DNA from: Verpa conica
Lineage: Eukaryota > Ascomycota > Pezizomycetes > Pezizales > Morchellaceae
Assembly: GCA_033030425.1 (NCBI GenBank)
Contig: JAUFSD010000016.1
Coordinates: forward strand, 930,001 to 994,000
Length of the DNA stretch: 64,000 nt
Reading direction: 5' to 3'
Shown: in pieces, positions 34,293-45,218 of the stretch
Numbering within the stretch: the first letter of the stretch is position 1
How the letters are laid out: the number at the start of each line of letters is the position of its first letter
Notes under the pieces: model-generated
The model's input: only the letters and a program-made list of their open reading frames with translations
Database searches by the model: none
What the model was told of the DNA's origin: nothing
Translations under genes and position numbers: made by a program

Positions 34293-37200
34293 CTATCCTG
34301 CTTTGCGCTTTTTTCCTGCCCTCATATAACTTTTTTCAAAGTCTTCTACCATATCTTTAACATAGCTTAACTTCTCCTCTGGCATCCAAGTATTATGTTC
34401 TACCGGCGTGTCTTTCCATTTGATTAGGTATTGTCGGATTCCGTGGAACATTCTCGTATCCACAATAGCTTCGACTGGCCTGTCAATTCCTTCGACATTA
34501 ACATCGGGCGGAAGCTTTGTTGAACGTCCGTATGGGTCTTGCCCCATAGGTGCTTTCTCGAGGTTGACAATGGAGATAACTGGCCAAATTTTCCAACTCG
34601 AGGGGATGTTGCCTAACTTGCACGCGTGCCTTCCTACCATCTCAAGAATAGGAAAAGGCCCAGCTCTCTGGGGTCCCAATTTTGGCGAGAAAATGCCTGC
34701 AACCGTATATCCCTTTTCTAGTTTTCTAGCGAAATTAATGTAGACCTGATCACCTACTTGAAAATCCACCTTCTCATGTCTGCGATCGAACTGCGTAGAC
34801 ATTGCAAACTCTGCAAAACTTAATGCATCCAAGGCTTCCGCTCTCATCATGCGTAACTTAGCGCTCATTGATACACCCAAGGCTGCATTACCTTTAGCTC
34901 TAGATGCTTCAAGTAATCTTGGTGCTGGTAAGTCTACCGCTGTTTTTGGTAGAAACCCATGAAGAAGGTCGTTAGGTGATTTTCCGGTGGATGCATTTGT
35001 AGCATTATTATGTTCAATCTGGACCTGCCCCAATGCTTCAACCCAGTTATCTTGTCTTGCATTAACCAAATGCCTTAGAGCGATCTCTATTGTTTGATTA
35101 GTTCGCTCGCTTTGACCGTCAGCTTGCGGGTTGTATGCAGTAGTTGCAATACAGTCTGTACTCATAAGGTCAAAAAGAGTTGTCCAGAAAGCAGACAAAA
35201 AAATTGAACCTCTGTCACTGATAATGCCGCCAGGGACACCCAAGGACGGGTATACAAAATCAAAGTACGCTTCAGCCCAGTCTTTTGCTGCCCACGTTTC
35301 TTTTCCCGCAAGTAAACGGATAGATTTAGTAAATTTGTCGGTTATGGTTAGGACAGAATCAAAAGAAGGAGCTGGGGGAGTGGAGTCTTTCCAAATGTGC
35401 AAGGTCGGTGTTGAAGGAGGTAACTTCACAATAAAGTCCATAGTTACCAACTCCCAAGGAAGGGATGGGGCCGAAATAGGGTGAAGGCTACCGTAGGGTT
35501 TATGTCTATGAGTATTGTTTGATAGGCATGAGGGACAGTGCTCGACATATTCCTTTATAGTTTTACTCATTCCTTTAAGAAAGTAATTCTGCCGCAAACG
35601 ATTATATGTTCGCTCAACACCGGAGTGGTTATGTCTGTCATGTGCCATCTGCAAAAAGGATTGATGCAGATTCTTCGGGACACACAGTCGAAGGGATCCT
35701 CCGTTATCCTTAAGGTATAGAAGAAATCTTTTCTCCTTCCTCTTAGGGGCTTCATTCTCCGTACCATGGACAAAAGTGCTTGTACCTGCATCCTCGAGAA
35801 GTAGGTTCTGGTATTCGATCGATGTCTGCCCCCTGTTCTCAGGTGCAAAGAAACGTCGTCGCAATTCGTTGAACTTGGAGCGGAAAAAACCATCCGATTG
35901 ATAACCTTCCTGGAATTTATCAACCAGAGTGTCCGAGATGCGTACCATAACCGCTTCAGCATGCAGACTATCATAAATATCTGTGGCATCGCTATCTTCC
36001 TCGTCTCTAGTGGTTGCCGCTTGGAGGCGGGAAAGCGCATCAGCCGCAATGTTATCTCTTCCCGGCATATGGCGAATATCGATCTTATCAAACTGGCTTA
36101 AGTATAAGGACGCTCTAACCAGTCGAAGATTTTGTTTGTGTGCTGTTGCATGTGTCATACTTGTTTGCTTTGCGATATCGACTGAAGACCCATGGTCGGT
36201 ATACACTATGGTGATTATAGATTCTTCAACAAGGTGTCGAATCTTTCGAATAGTCCATACGAGACACGCTACTTCAAGTTCGGTTGGCCAATAATTCCTC
36301 TCATGCTTATTCAACTTCTTTGAAATATAGCAGATAGGCTTCTCGAGACTTCTATCGTGTTTACCAAGCTTAACATCGTCGATTGTCATACTTCCCATAG
36401 ATTCCCGCGGGAGTTGCGTAACTGAAACGCCATAACCCCATTCTTTCGAGCCATCAAGGTTTACAAACAAAGGCAGGGATGGGTCGAAATGGGCTAAGGT
36501 TGCTTTCCCAGAAAGAGCTTCCTGGAGAAGCCTAAACGACTCCATTTGGGAATGAGTGGGAATGATGTTTTTTGTAGAAGAAACAAATTTCTTTCGCTCC
36601 TTTCCTTTCTTTGGGGCTGGCTTCAATAATCGTGTCTTAAGATCCTCAAGCGGTGCTACTAAAGCTGAGTAATAAGGGATATGCGGTTGATAATAGCCGA
36701 CCATTCCAATGAATGTCTCCAGTCCTCCCAGAGTTGTTGGAAAAAGCATCTTCTTTATAGCTGCCGTTTTTTCATCAATAGTGGAGAGCCCAAATCTATC
36801 AACAAATCTTCCCAAGACTCTGGCACCATGGAAACCAATATGGCACTTCGCTGCAGTGAGATATATAAGTGCCACCGATAACACAGTCAAGACTGCCACA
36901 AGATGGGTGACGTGAAGGTCGAAGGTAAGGCTATATACAGAGATATCATCGATGAAACATTTAGAATAGTCACTGTGTGGCCTAAGGAGCCTTTCCATGT
37001 ATCTCTGCATATGTGCTGGTGAGTTTTTGTATCCCATGGGAGTTACTGTAAAAACCTCTTGCCCTCGATGGGTAACCACCGTGGTAAGCCATCGAGATTC
37101 CCTGGCTAGACGCCTCTGCAAAAAGGCTTGGGATAGATCAAAAGTGCTAATCCAGTCCATTCCTCGCAGACATGCGATAATGTCTTCTTGTCTAGGGAGT

Positions 37201-40200
37201 GGGTAAGAATCCCCCCATGATCCTTCATTCAACCCTCTAATGTCAACCACTACTCTTCCAGATCCGTTGTTCCAAACAACAAATACTGGCCAGCCTATGG
37301 GACCACCAGTCCCCCAATCCATCTTGCTTTCCATGTGCATTCGGTCAAATGTGGTATCAATAACTGCCTGATCGCGAGGTGAGGAACGGTATGGTCCTTT
37401 GGATTCTAACTTTGCGTCTGGTTTCAGAGTGATAACCATCCAATCCTCTTCTGGTTCAGAAACCACTGAGCCGAGATCTTCAAATACTTGGCTAAACCTT
37501 TTGGCCGTCGCCTTCAATGTAGCCACCTGATCGGCTGTAATTCTATCGTTTTCGTTAAAATTGACCGAATCGATGCCATATTTTGGCTTCTTATGAGCAT
37601 TTTCTATGTGAACTGGCAAGGTGTCCATTTCATTTGGCAAGTATGAACTGAAATTGCTTGCTGAGAGAGGGGAGGAGGGAGTAAGAGGTAGAGTATAAGG
37701 TTTGTTCGCTCCTACAGCTCTCTTAATCGAGGATTTCCACAATCCATCTTCTGCACAATCCGCAAGAGATGGCTGCTTTTCGGGGTCGATTCTAATATGA
37801 TGGACATCAGACATAATATCATCAAAGACTCCGATCTTAACATTCTTTTCGATTCGTAGTGGGAGGCCAGATCGGTTGTGATACACCACCCCTGAGCACC
37901 TAGCTGTAACGATATGTCTCATGAATCCTCCGGCCACAGCCAGATAGGATGTCCCTTCATCGTAGATCGGAGTAAATTCATAATCACGCCCATGTTGTAG
38001 TGGTCGGTATTTCACCGGAACCACATGCTTTGACCAGGGTGGGACGGTAATCTTCTTCAGGGTTTTCACTCCACGATGGATTACTTGGCGACCTCTAGGT
38101 GTAACTCGAATAGCAACCTCTGTGTCATTGCATTCACCCAAAATGACCTTTTTCCCGAATGCATCGATCGTCATTCGTTCAGGTACTATAACGTCCGTTC
38201 CGATGAGGATCTTGCAACCAAGGCTTGGAACAAGATGAAATTCGCGGTTAATCTGTGCTAGCACTGGCTTGCCGTTACTACCAGTTCCAGGAACACTCAA
38301 CTGGAGGAGCATATATTGGCTGGAAGCATGAACTGCATCTCCCAGACCTCTAACATTTACCGCACTAGGTCTATTAAGGATGGCTGCTTCCGGTAGAGCA
38401 TCCTTTATCCATGATGCATCGATCAGACTAACCCCGCATCCTGTATCTAAACAGACCCAAATATCTGGAGAATCCGCCGACATTCTAATAGCCATTTCCA
38501 GAAAGTTATAGTCTCTGAAAGCATAACCGTTTCCTTGAACTCTCGGAGCAGTAGAGGGAACAATCTTTGGATTTTTCTCGTTAGCCATTCTAGTTGCCTC
38601 TGCCTCGATTTCTTCAGCCTCGCCCGCGCAAACTTCCATACTCTTGTGCGCCTTTAAGTGGTTTTTAGTACGCAAGTGTTTGAAAAGTAGGTTTCGTGAT
38701 AGGGCTTTGAAACCACAACTCCTGCACTCATATTTTGGTAACTCCAAATGATTTATATGGTGTATAACCGGAGTGTACAGAGGGCCTTGCTTGGGAGTAG
38801 GAATATGCATAACCACAGGGGAGGCGTCTTCACGTTGACGCTTTCTAACCGAACTCATAGTTATAGGAGTCGATGGTACGACATAAGCGTTTGCTGGTGG
38901 ATAGGTAGGCTCGATTTCTTTGTTTGTCGATACCGCTACAGGCTTACTTTTAAGTCCTTCTGGTTTTTCCGGTACCACAGGCGGCTGGGTTTTCAACACA
39001 GACGAAAGAGTTTCAAAAATTTCTTCCTGACCATGACCACAGTCAACCCATTCTTCATTCGCCATTTCCATACAGAATTCCTCATAGTCATCAAGACTGC
39101 CCTGCGTAGAGAGGAAAAACCCATCCATTGCCATCTGGTGGTCTTGGTCGTAGTCTGGATCCCCTGTAGAATCTACTGCAAACATTGCTTGTTGACCATT
39201 CTCCTTTTTAAATGTTCCTCTGGGCTTTGGGGTAAACTGGTCTCTTTGTGTACACATGGAATCGTAGTGAGGTCCGTTACACCACCTGCATGGTCTTCTT
39301 GGCACTCCCGGAGTGTAAGCAACTCCTGCCGGGGCTCCTTGGTTTACACCAGTAGGAGGAGGAAAAGTCCGGTTCTCTCGGGGGTACATCTGAGGTCTCT
39401 GCGTTTGAACGGCCACCGGATTGGTTTGTGCACTCCTGGGACTAAAAGTCTGTGCTCTGGCAGCAGAAGGATCATAAGGTGAAGGTGAAAAAACTCCCGC
39501 TGGTCTCGGAGTTTGCTGGACTCTGTTTTGGTACTGGTTCGGTCGGGAGGAAAAACCTCCTTGCAGGCTTGAGGTGTTTCCAAAACCTGACCTTGCCTGA
39601 TTTCGAGCCGCAAATTGAGCTACCTGCATAACTCTTCTTTCTTGTTCGGAAAAACTCTCCTTGAGGTTCTCTTCACATTTCCTGATTTCTAGAAGGTACT
39701 CCGATACCGTTTCCCTTGGGTGGGGATTAGGTAGAGCTCGCCTAATTTCACTATCTAATTTATGCCACGCAAAGTTGATCTTTTGTGCGTCGGTACCAAG
39801 TCCTGCATCCGTGGCAAGTGACATCATATCGATGAACCATGCCGAAATAGAGTCGCCTCGACGGAGGTTGAAGGTGGTAAAAGTGGTAGTCGGCGATATG
39901 ATTTTTTTCATGGCTTCTGCTCCTGATAGTTTAAAGTTCTTTAATAGGATTGTCGACCATCTGTCGCATCTCTCTGAGATATCGCTCCGTAAATCAATCT
40001 TGTCTTGCTCTGGGAGGATGTCGTTATACCACGCAAAAGCAGATCCCTTGAAACAGTTTTGTATATTGTTTCTAACTACCTCCTTTCCAAGGTGCGGTAT
40101 CTGGTCCACGACTCTAACCACAAAGGAATTTACATCCCTGAATGCTCTTCCCTTATCTCCAAAGTCTGCATACCTGCCAGCTCCATAGGACAAGGGCATG

Positions 40201-40832
40201 TCTGGCCAAAAGTACCCGACGTCGCTAGTCTTCCAGTATCTTCTGTTGTCTCTATCGCTCCTGAAGGTAGCTTCCTCGAAGGACCTCGGCTGGTACCCGA
40301 GCTGGTACGCCCCAATGCCAGGTTCAATAACTGGTTCTCGTGGTGCAGCCGGTGGGGTAGACAATGGTTCAGTTTGACGGTCCACACCACGAGCACTAAG
40401 GAAAGACTGTGGAAGGCGGTCACTGGTGAGGGGTGCAGTAGGGGGTATGTCAGGGTCTCGCAACTTTTGTTGTTGAATGGCGGCCGCCAGATTTTCCATC
40501 ATAATTTCCATGTCTTGAATGGACATTTCTGGGACATTGACCGACACAGATGGGTTACGATGAGCCCTAGGACGGGGTTCAGGTCTTATTTCGATATTTT
40601 CTTGAAAATGATGGGGCATCTTTGGGCTCGCAATTGGGGAGATAAATCTTTCTTCCGCTGGGGGGGGTTCTGCTTCGACAGAAGTTCGCTCGGTAGTGTC
40701 CTGGCCTGTACCCTTAAGGGTAGATTCACCAGAGGAGGAGGGGAGGGGGATACCAGAAGGTTCACTACTAAACCCTGCTGATCCAGAGGGATCTACCTTC
40801 TTTGGCTTGTTCTTCCCTTTTTCCGGACCCAT
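34293..40832 (-). CDS. Gypsy-2 Gag-Pol polyprotein with chromodomain (2179 aa)
   Basis: A single-frame polyprotein for virus-like particle formation, reverse transcription and integration. Approximate residues: disordered N-terminus 1-200; gag core 215-400; CCHC-type knuckle CRWCNGPHYDSMC near 515; C2H2 finger (CRSCGFKALSRNLLFKHLRTKNH-type) near 700; aspartic protease CLDTGCG near 796; reverse transcriptase with the catalytic FIDDISVYS near 1294; RNase H (NLDGSKEWGYG); integrase zinc finger (HDRHNHSG...CPSCLS) near 1725-1765; integrase DDE core (MDFIVKL, IISDRGS, QADGQSERTNQ) from about 1797; chromodomain (YLIKWKDTPVEHNTW) near 2130. There are no internal stops. FIDD replaces the common YxDD. 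Gag and Pol share one frame, so the Gag:Pol ratio must be set by processing. Confidence 0.95.
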   Translation of the reverse strand: MGPEKGKNKPKKVDPSGSAGFSSEPSGIPLPSSSGESTLKGTGQDTTERTSVEAEPPPAEERFISPIASPKMPHHFQENIEIRPEPRPRAHRNPSVSVNVPEMSIQDMEIMMENLAAAIQQQKLRDPDIPPTAPLTSDRLPQSFLSARGVDRQTEPLSTPPAAPREPVIEPGIGAYQLGYQPRSFEEATFRSDRDNRRYWKTSDVGYFWPDMPLSYGAGRYADFGDKGRAFRDVNSFVVRVVDQIPHLGKEVVRNNIQNCFKGSAFAWYNDILPEQDKIDLRSDISERCDRWSTILLKNFKLSGAEAMKKIISPTTTFTTFNLRRGDSISAWFIDMMSLATDAGLGTDAQKINFAWHKLDSEIRRALPNPHPRETVSEYLLEIRKCEENLKESFSEQERRVMQVAQFAARNQARSGFGNTSSLQGGFSSRPNQYQNRVQQTPRPAGVFSPSPYDPSAARAQTFSPRSAQTNPVAVQTQRPQMYPRENRTFPPPTGVNQGAPAGVAYTPGVPRRPCRWCNGPHYDSMCTQRDQFTPKPRGTFKKENGQQAMFAVDSTGDPDYDQDHQMAMDGFFLSTQGSLDDYEEFCMEMANEEWVDCGHGQEEIFETLSSVLKTQPPVVPEKPEGLKSKPVAVSTNKEIEPTYPPANAYVVPSTPITMSSVRKRQREDASPVVMHIPTPKQGPLYTPVIHHINHLELPKYECRSCGFKALSRNLLFKHLRTKNHLKAHKSMEVCAGEAEEIEAEATRMANEKNPKIVPSTAPRVQGNGYAFRDYNFLEMAIRMSADSPDIWVCLDTGCGVSLIDASWIKDALPEAAILNRPSAVNVRGLGDAVHASSQYMLLQLSVPGTGSNGKPVLAQINREFHLVPSLGCKILIGTDVIVPERMTIDAFGKKVILGECNDTEVAIRVTPRGRQVIHRGVKTLKKITVPPWSKHVVPVKYRPLQHGRDYEFTPIYDEGTSYLAVAGGFMRHIVTARCSGVVYHNRSGLPLRIEKNVKIGVFDDIMSDVHHIRIDPEKQPSLADCAEDGLWKSSIKRAVGANKPYTLPLTPSSPLSASNFSSYLPNEMDTLPVHIENAHKKPKYGIDSVNFNENDRITADQVATLKATAKRFSQVFEDLGSVVSEPEEDWMVITLKPDAKLESKGPYRSSPRDQAVIDTTFDRMHMESKMDWGTGGPIGWPVFVVWNNGSGRVVVDIRGLNEGSWGDSYPLPRQEDIIACLRGMDWISTFDLSQAFLQRRLARESRWLTTVVTHRGQEVFTVTPMGYKNSPAHMQRYMERLLRPHSDYSKCFIDDISVYSLTFDLHVTHLVAVLTVLSVALIYLTAAKCHIGFHGARVLGRFVDRFGLSTIDEKTAAIKKMLFPTTLGGLETFIGMVGYYQPHIPYYSALVAPLEDLKTRLLKPAPKKGKERKKFVSSTKNIIPTHSQMESFRLLQEALSGKATLAHFDPSLPLFVNLDGSKEWGYGVSVTQLPRESMGSMTIDDVKLGKHDRSLEKPICYISKKLNKHERNYWPTELEVACLVWTIRKIRHLVEESIITIVYTDHGSSVDIAKQTSMTHATAHKQNLRLVRASLYLSQFDKIDIRHMPGRDNIAADALSRLQAATTRDEEDSDATDIYDSLHAEAVMVRISDTLVDKFQEGYQSDGFFRSKFNELRRRFFAPENRGQTSIEYQNLLLEDAGTSTFVHGTENEAPKRKEKRFLLYLKDNGGSLRLCVPKNLHQSFLQMAHDRHNHSGVERTYNRLRQNYFLKGMSKTIKEYVEHCPSCLSNNTHRHKPYGSLHPISAPSLPWELVTMDFIVKLPPSTPTLHIWKDSTPPAPSFDSVLTITDKFTKSIRLLAGKETWAAKDWAEAYFDFVYPSLGVPGGIISDRGSIFLSAFWTTLFDLMSTDCIATTAYNPQADGQSERTNQTIEIALRHLVNARQDNWVEALGQVQIEHNNATNASTGKSPNDLLHGFLPKTAVDLPAPRLLEASRAKGNAALGVSMSAKLRMMRAEALDALSFAEFAMSTQFDRRHEKVDFQVGDQVYINFARKLEKGYTVAGIFSPKLGPQRAGPFPILEMVGRHACKLGNIPSSWKIWPVISIVNLEKAPMGQDPYGRSTKLPPDVNVEGIDRPVEAIVDTRMFHGIRQYLIKWKDTPVEHNTWMPEEKLSYVKDMVEDFEKSYMRAGKKRKAG

Positions 40833-40855
40833 TTTTAGAGAAGGCTATCAATAGC

Positions 40856-41356
40856 TTAGTGACGTCTTTGACCGAGGTGCAAATTTTCTCTTAGTTTCTC
40901 AACCGAGGGAAAAGTTATCCTTGAAGCTAACGATGTTCTTGATGACGAAAGGCTCGAAGTTGATGACTTTATGATCTCCACTCCAGCAGGAGGAGCTAAG
41001 TTCTTCTCAGGGTCGGAGGATATGCTCCCAGAAAAATGACTTTTCAGGTCAGACTTCAATGATCTGATTACCGCTACTGCTGCACTGGCACCTGCTAGAG
41101 CAGCAAGTTCGATAACCTTCTCTTCAGACAGGATACTATTGGTTGAAAGGCTTGGATTCTTTCTTTCTACCCCAATAGAACCAGAATGAAGATTTCTCTG
41201 CTCGTTCCTTTTACGTTTTCTTATACCGGAACGGTCAGATTTAGATGGAAAAGTCAATCTTTCCTCAAAGGTAGGAGCGGGAGAGGAGATGGATAACTGA
41301 TTCGCTACTTGGCGTTGATGAAAAGCCGCTCTCTGACGCTTTCCAGGTCTGGTCAT
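40856..41356 (-). CDS. upstream ORF of Gypsy-2 (166 aa), unknown function
   Basis: An ATG-started frame lies between the 5' LTR and Gag-Pol. It ends 23 nt before the Gag-Pol ATG and is in a different frame. The product is basic and Ser-rich at both ends, with a short Ala-rich helix-like segment (AALAGASAAVAVIRSLK). I do not recognise it. It would be the first ORF on the genomic RNA, so Gag-Pol would need reinitiation, leaky scanning or a spliced message. It may also be a chance ORF, but 166 codons uninterrupted in a young element is suggestive. Confidence 0.45.
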   Translation of the reverse strand: MTRPGKRQRAAFHQRQVANQLSISSPAPTFEERLTFPSKSDRSGIRKRKRNEQRNLHSGSIGVERKNPSLSTNSILSEEKVIELAALAGASAAVAVIRSLKSDLKSHFSGSISSDPEKNLAPPAGVEIIKSSTSSLSSSRTSLASRITFPSVEKLRENLHLGQRRH

Positions 41357-41502
41357 CCGTCAGGATAGTTGTTTCCAGACTGGGAGGTTGAGAAAGCGAA
41401 ACTGCTGAAAGAACTATTCAATAGTGATGGAGATGGTCACTAAAGAAGAAAAAGGAAAAAAAAAAAAAAAATGGTGAAGCGTGAGCTTCAAAAAAACGTT
41501 TT

Positions 41503-41515
41503 GCTGTTGCTACCA
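41503..41515 (-). other. candidate primer-binding site of Gypsy-2
   Basis: TGGTAGCAACAGC starts one base after the 5' LTR. Ty3/Gypsy primer-binding sites usually begin TGG to pair with the CCA end of a tRNA. The tRNA species was not identified. Confidence 0.5.
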
Positions 41516-41516
41516 C

Positions 41517-41624
41517 TGTGAAGTCTGAGTAGTATGATGGTCTCATTACCAGGTGGGAGAGCCGTATGGGCCTAAATACATGCTAGCGTGCCAAGCCTAA
41601 GGTGGCTGATAAGGCCACCTAACA
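41517..41624 (-). repeat. 5' LTR of Gypsy-2 (108 bp)
   Basis: Identical by eye to the 3' LTR. The adjacent TGAGC at 41625-41629 is the target duplication. Confidence 0.9.
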
Positions 41625-41629
41625 TGAGC

Positions 41630-42333
41630 CCAGAAGGTCGGCTGAAAATGCTGCCCCCGCAAAAAGGTGGCGCAGAATTTCATCATTCGGAACCATCTCA
41701 CGGCGATCCCAAGGCCTTGCTCCGCTCTGGTACTAAGGGTATATGTATCCACCTTGGTTCTCTAGAGTTCAGCAACTCATACTCTAGCTAACGGGGGGCG
41801 TACGGCTGTCTCATAAAAACAGCCAGTATCAATTTTATATTTTAACCCGTTACAACCTCCTTATTTGTTTAACGCGTGGTAGATTAGGTACACATGTATC
41901 TTATCAGATCGTTGAACTATAGGAGGGGTTGTGGGCGGGGTGTAGGGCTAACCCCCCGCAACAGCAGTCTCTGATGACGCAGGTTTTCACGAACACTGCC
42001 AGGCTACAGAAAATTACAGATCGATAGAAGGAATAGAAGCAAGATTCATACCTAGGTCGTAGCTTATAGACAAATTGCCTTCCTGCAAAGAGAATTGCGT
42101 GGGTTTGCATGCCCTGATTGGATTATTATTTGCCGTGCTAAACTTTTCTGTGTGCTAAACAACTTCTTCAATTATCTTCCCTCCACCCACCCAGGAAGTT
42201 ATTTCCCCTCTTCCCCTCTCCTTTCCTCCATCTCTTCTCTTCCGCTCCTTGAGCGAACTCATCTAACTTAAGCACTCCTATCGAAACCTCCTACCGCTTC
42301 GTCTTCAATAGACAGAAGGAGACAGCAGGCATC
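41630..42333. promoter_or_regulatory. upstream region of the Stm1/Oga1-like gene
   Basis: No gene seen. A pyrimidine-rich tract (TCTTCCCCTCTCCTTTCC type) at about 42180-42245 precedes the start codon, as is common for highly expressed fungal genes. Confidence 0.4.
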
Positions 42334-43724
42334 ATGTCTGCCTCCGTAGCCTCCAAGGTTTGTATATTATTGCATTCTTGACTTGAGTCTTTTGTAACTG
42401 CTAACGTATTGTTTTGTAGAACTTGTTCGACCTCCTAGGTACGTTCTAATACATATCTTTCCTTCATTACCATATTTCCTTACACTCTCAAGGCCATCTT
42501 TAGGTGGTTGGGAGACAGATTCTCCATTATTACAATTCTACCCCGCTTCACGGGACCTAGACCTTTTATATACTTATTATTCATCTTAAATAGGTAATGA
42601 CATCGAGGACCCTGATGCCCCACCTCCACCTGTCCCTAGACAAGTGGTCAAGAACACCACAACTTCTAAAAAAAGAGACGAGAAATACTCCCCGGAGGTG
42701 GCTCCAGCAGCTGGTGGTCCCCAAGCTCGGGGTTACACTAGTAGAGGGAGAGGGGGTCGTGGTGGAAGTGAGGGAGGTTAGTGTTACCTTACAGGAAAGA
42801 AATCTCATCTAGAGCATTCTCTGTTACCCCACCTTCCTTACTATAGTTGTCGCCCTAACATTCTGGCCTGACTGAAGCGTACCGTGACCGTGATGCTGGC
42901 CGCCATAACAACCTCGCAAAGAACACCGAGGATGACAATACCACCCAGACATATCGTGGGGGTCGTGGGGGTCGTGGTCGCCAATATGACCGCCACAGCC
43001 AGACTGGCAGAGTGTATGTTTTCTGGTGATTCTAGAGTTTGTGGTTTCAGTCATTGATCCTAGTTATGTCTTTCATAGCGACACCGATAAGCAAGTAGGC
43101 CAAGGATGGGGTGCCAATAAGGGTGCCAGTGAATGGGATGACGAGCTTGCTGCCGTTGAACTCGCCCAGAAGGACGCTGTTGGTGTTGATTCTGCCGATC
43201 CGAACGCTGTCCCTGCTACCGAGAACCCCGCGGCTGTCGAGGGTGAAGCTACCGAGGACTTCCCTGAAGAGCCTGAAGAGATTGTCAAGACCTATGACGA
43301 ATATCTTGCTGAGCTCGCTCAGCGCCAGGCCGATCTTGGTCCTCCCGCTGAGGTCCGCCGTCCCAATGAGGGTGGTAGTGATAAGAAGTGGGCTACTGCC
43401 AAAGAGCTTTCTCGTAAGGAGGAGGAGGAGGGCGACTACTTTGTTGGGGAGTCGAAGGATAAAACAAGGAACCGAGAGCGTAAGACCAAGCAGGTTCTGG
43501 ACATCGAGCCCCGATTCGTCGAACCTAGGGATGCTGGCCGTGGAGGACGTGGCCGTGGCCGTGGCGAGAGGGGAGCCCGGGGACGCGGCGAGAGGGGGTC
43601 CCGTGGTGGTGATCGTGGTGACCGTGGTGGTGACCGTCGTGGTAGCGACTATCGCTCAGGCAGAAGCCACACTGGAACCCCAAATCTTGACGATACCAGT
43701 GCTTTTCCAAGCTTGGGAGCCTAA
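42334..43724 (+). CDS. Stm1/Oga1-type ribosome- and mRNA-binding protein (335 aa, five exons)
   Basis: This family (HABP4/PAI-RBP1, yeast Stm1, fission yeast Oga1) binds ribosomes and mRNA and helps preserve ribosomes under nutrient stress. Exons are 42334-42357, 42420-42438, 42594-42776, 42878-43013 and 43079-43724. The sum is 336 codons including the stop. The N-terminus MSASVASKNLFDLLGND has the family's Stm1_N look. RGG boxes occur in the middle (GRGGRGG, RGGRGGRGR) and as a long RGG/RGD-rich tail at about 270-315. DTDKQVGQGWGANKG is the characteristic HABP4-domain segment. The first two coding exons are only 24 and 19 nt, so automated predictors often miss the start. The conserved frame across them supports the model. 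Confidence 0.85.
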
Positions 43725-45218
43725 TTTTTGAGCCATCTGAAGATCCTACAGCTCTATATCTTCACTAAGTAGTAGAAAAAGCATATTGGTATGAAAAATA
43801 GTATACAAATATGAAATTAGTTTTCTACCTTTGTGAATGTTCAATTCTTCAATTTTTTCTTTTCTTTTTCTCTTGAGGGTGGGAATATTGAGTTTTAGGG
43901 TATGGGAGAAAGCTGAATAAAAAGTTTATTTCTTAGTTCTTTGGTATATTTCTCCCGTCTGAAATCTATTTAAGAGATGGTTGATATATCACTCAACTAT
44001 CAGTTCGTTTTTGGGAGAGGGGATTTTTGGTAGAGTTTGATTAGAAAATCTGGATGTTGCTGGGCATAAGTAAAGGCTTAAGGAGATGGAGTTTACACTT
44101 CTTTAAACCCTATAAAGCCACTTATTCAGTTTACGTACTTACACAATGGCCTTCGTAGGTATTGCCCACATAGCTATTATTAAGTTCATTATCTAGCTTA
44201 GTTCCTGTACCTTAATATTTAATATAGATCTATCTATCCGAATATTCATAGGGCTCGATTTCCGATATATCCCTATCTCGAAGATATGTACAAGCACTAA
44301 CCCTATATTTTATTATCTCATAACTGTGGGGCCTGAATACAAACAGCTCTTCAATGTTAATAAGTTAGTCTTTTCTTCACTATGCTGTTCTTTGCCTACG
44401 GAAAGAGATTCTTCCACTTTCCCATCGTTTTTAGAAACCCTAGAAAGATGGAAGCGTAAATCGGTCAAAAGTTTGTTTACCACCGGTCCATATAGAAAAT
44501 GACTCGAATCCTATGATAGACGCTAGTACTCTCTGCACCCGCTCTCTTTAACTTCGCGCTCCGAATCGACAAACACCCGACAACCCTACCCCGATGGGTA
44601 GTTTTTAACATCACAAGGTATGAGGGTTATATATTTATAATTATTTCTACGCTTACTATCTAGTTAGGCCTAAAAATTTTACAATTATATATATACCGGC
44701 TATATCTCGCCCAAACGTCTAGGCCATAGTTTTTAACTGTATGTCAGGTTCTGTACCTAGAAACAATAAAATTACTTGATCCAAGAAGAAAAAAAATCTC
44801 GCCAAAACGTCTCTAATCTATAATCTCCTCGAATCTATTACTCTTTCAAGAGCTTGTAAAGCCAAATAAATCCTGCTTATGAAAATTAGAGAGATAAAGT
44901 TTTTCCACACTTGAAGAATTAAAACTAGCCTAACTCATAAAATACTATACAAGAATGTAAACGAGGATACTTTTCACCATCTAGTCGGAAAACTATCGCC
45001 GTATGTGTGTGTGAGGGGGGGGGGGGCGGAAAAGCGAGTAACTCGGCGGGGAAAATAATTATATATATAGAAATCTAGAATAATAGTGATTGATAAACCA
45101 ACTCTTTTTTCGCGAATAAAAACTTAAGGTACCAGCTTTATCTACGCATCTAATACATAACACCCTTCTAGAATGATAAACTTGATACCTACCATTTTCA
45201 GCTAAGGTATAATTCTTT
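43725..45218. other. intergenic, convergent gene ends
   Basis: This 1.5-kb AT-rich stretch lies between the 3' ends of the Stm1-like and acyltransferase genes. It contains a G12 run (45015-45026) after a short GT repeat. No gene is seen. Confidence 0.5.

Larger units (their letters stand above)
33862..41624 (-). mobile_element. Gypsy-2: intact, very young Ty3/Gypsy chromovirus (7763 bp)
   Basis: The element is bounded by two 108-bp LTRs that look identical base for base, and by a perfect 5-bp duplication TGAGC (33857-33861 and 41625-41629). On the minus strand the LTR reads TGTTAGGTGG...CTTCACA. A primer-binding-type TGGTAGCAACAGC follows the 5' LTR after one base, and a polypurine tract ending GGGGGGAC precedes the 3' LTR. 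The single large Gag-Pol frame has no stop. Identical LTRs mean recent insertion. Confidence 0.95.

Noticed and set aside
38748..40781. Long plus-strand open frames (e.g. 38748-39482, 40005-40781)
   Set aside because: They are antisense shadows of the intact Gypsy-2 Gag-Pol frame.
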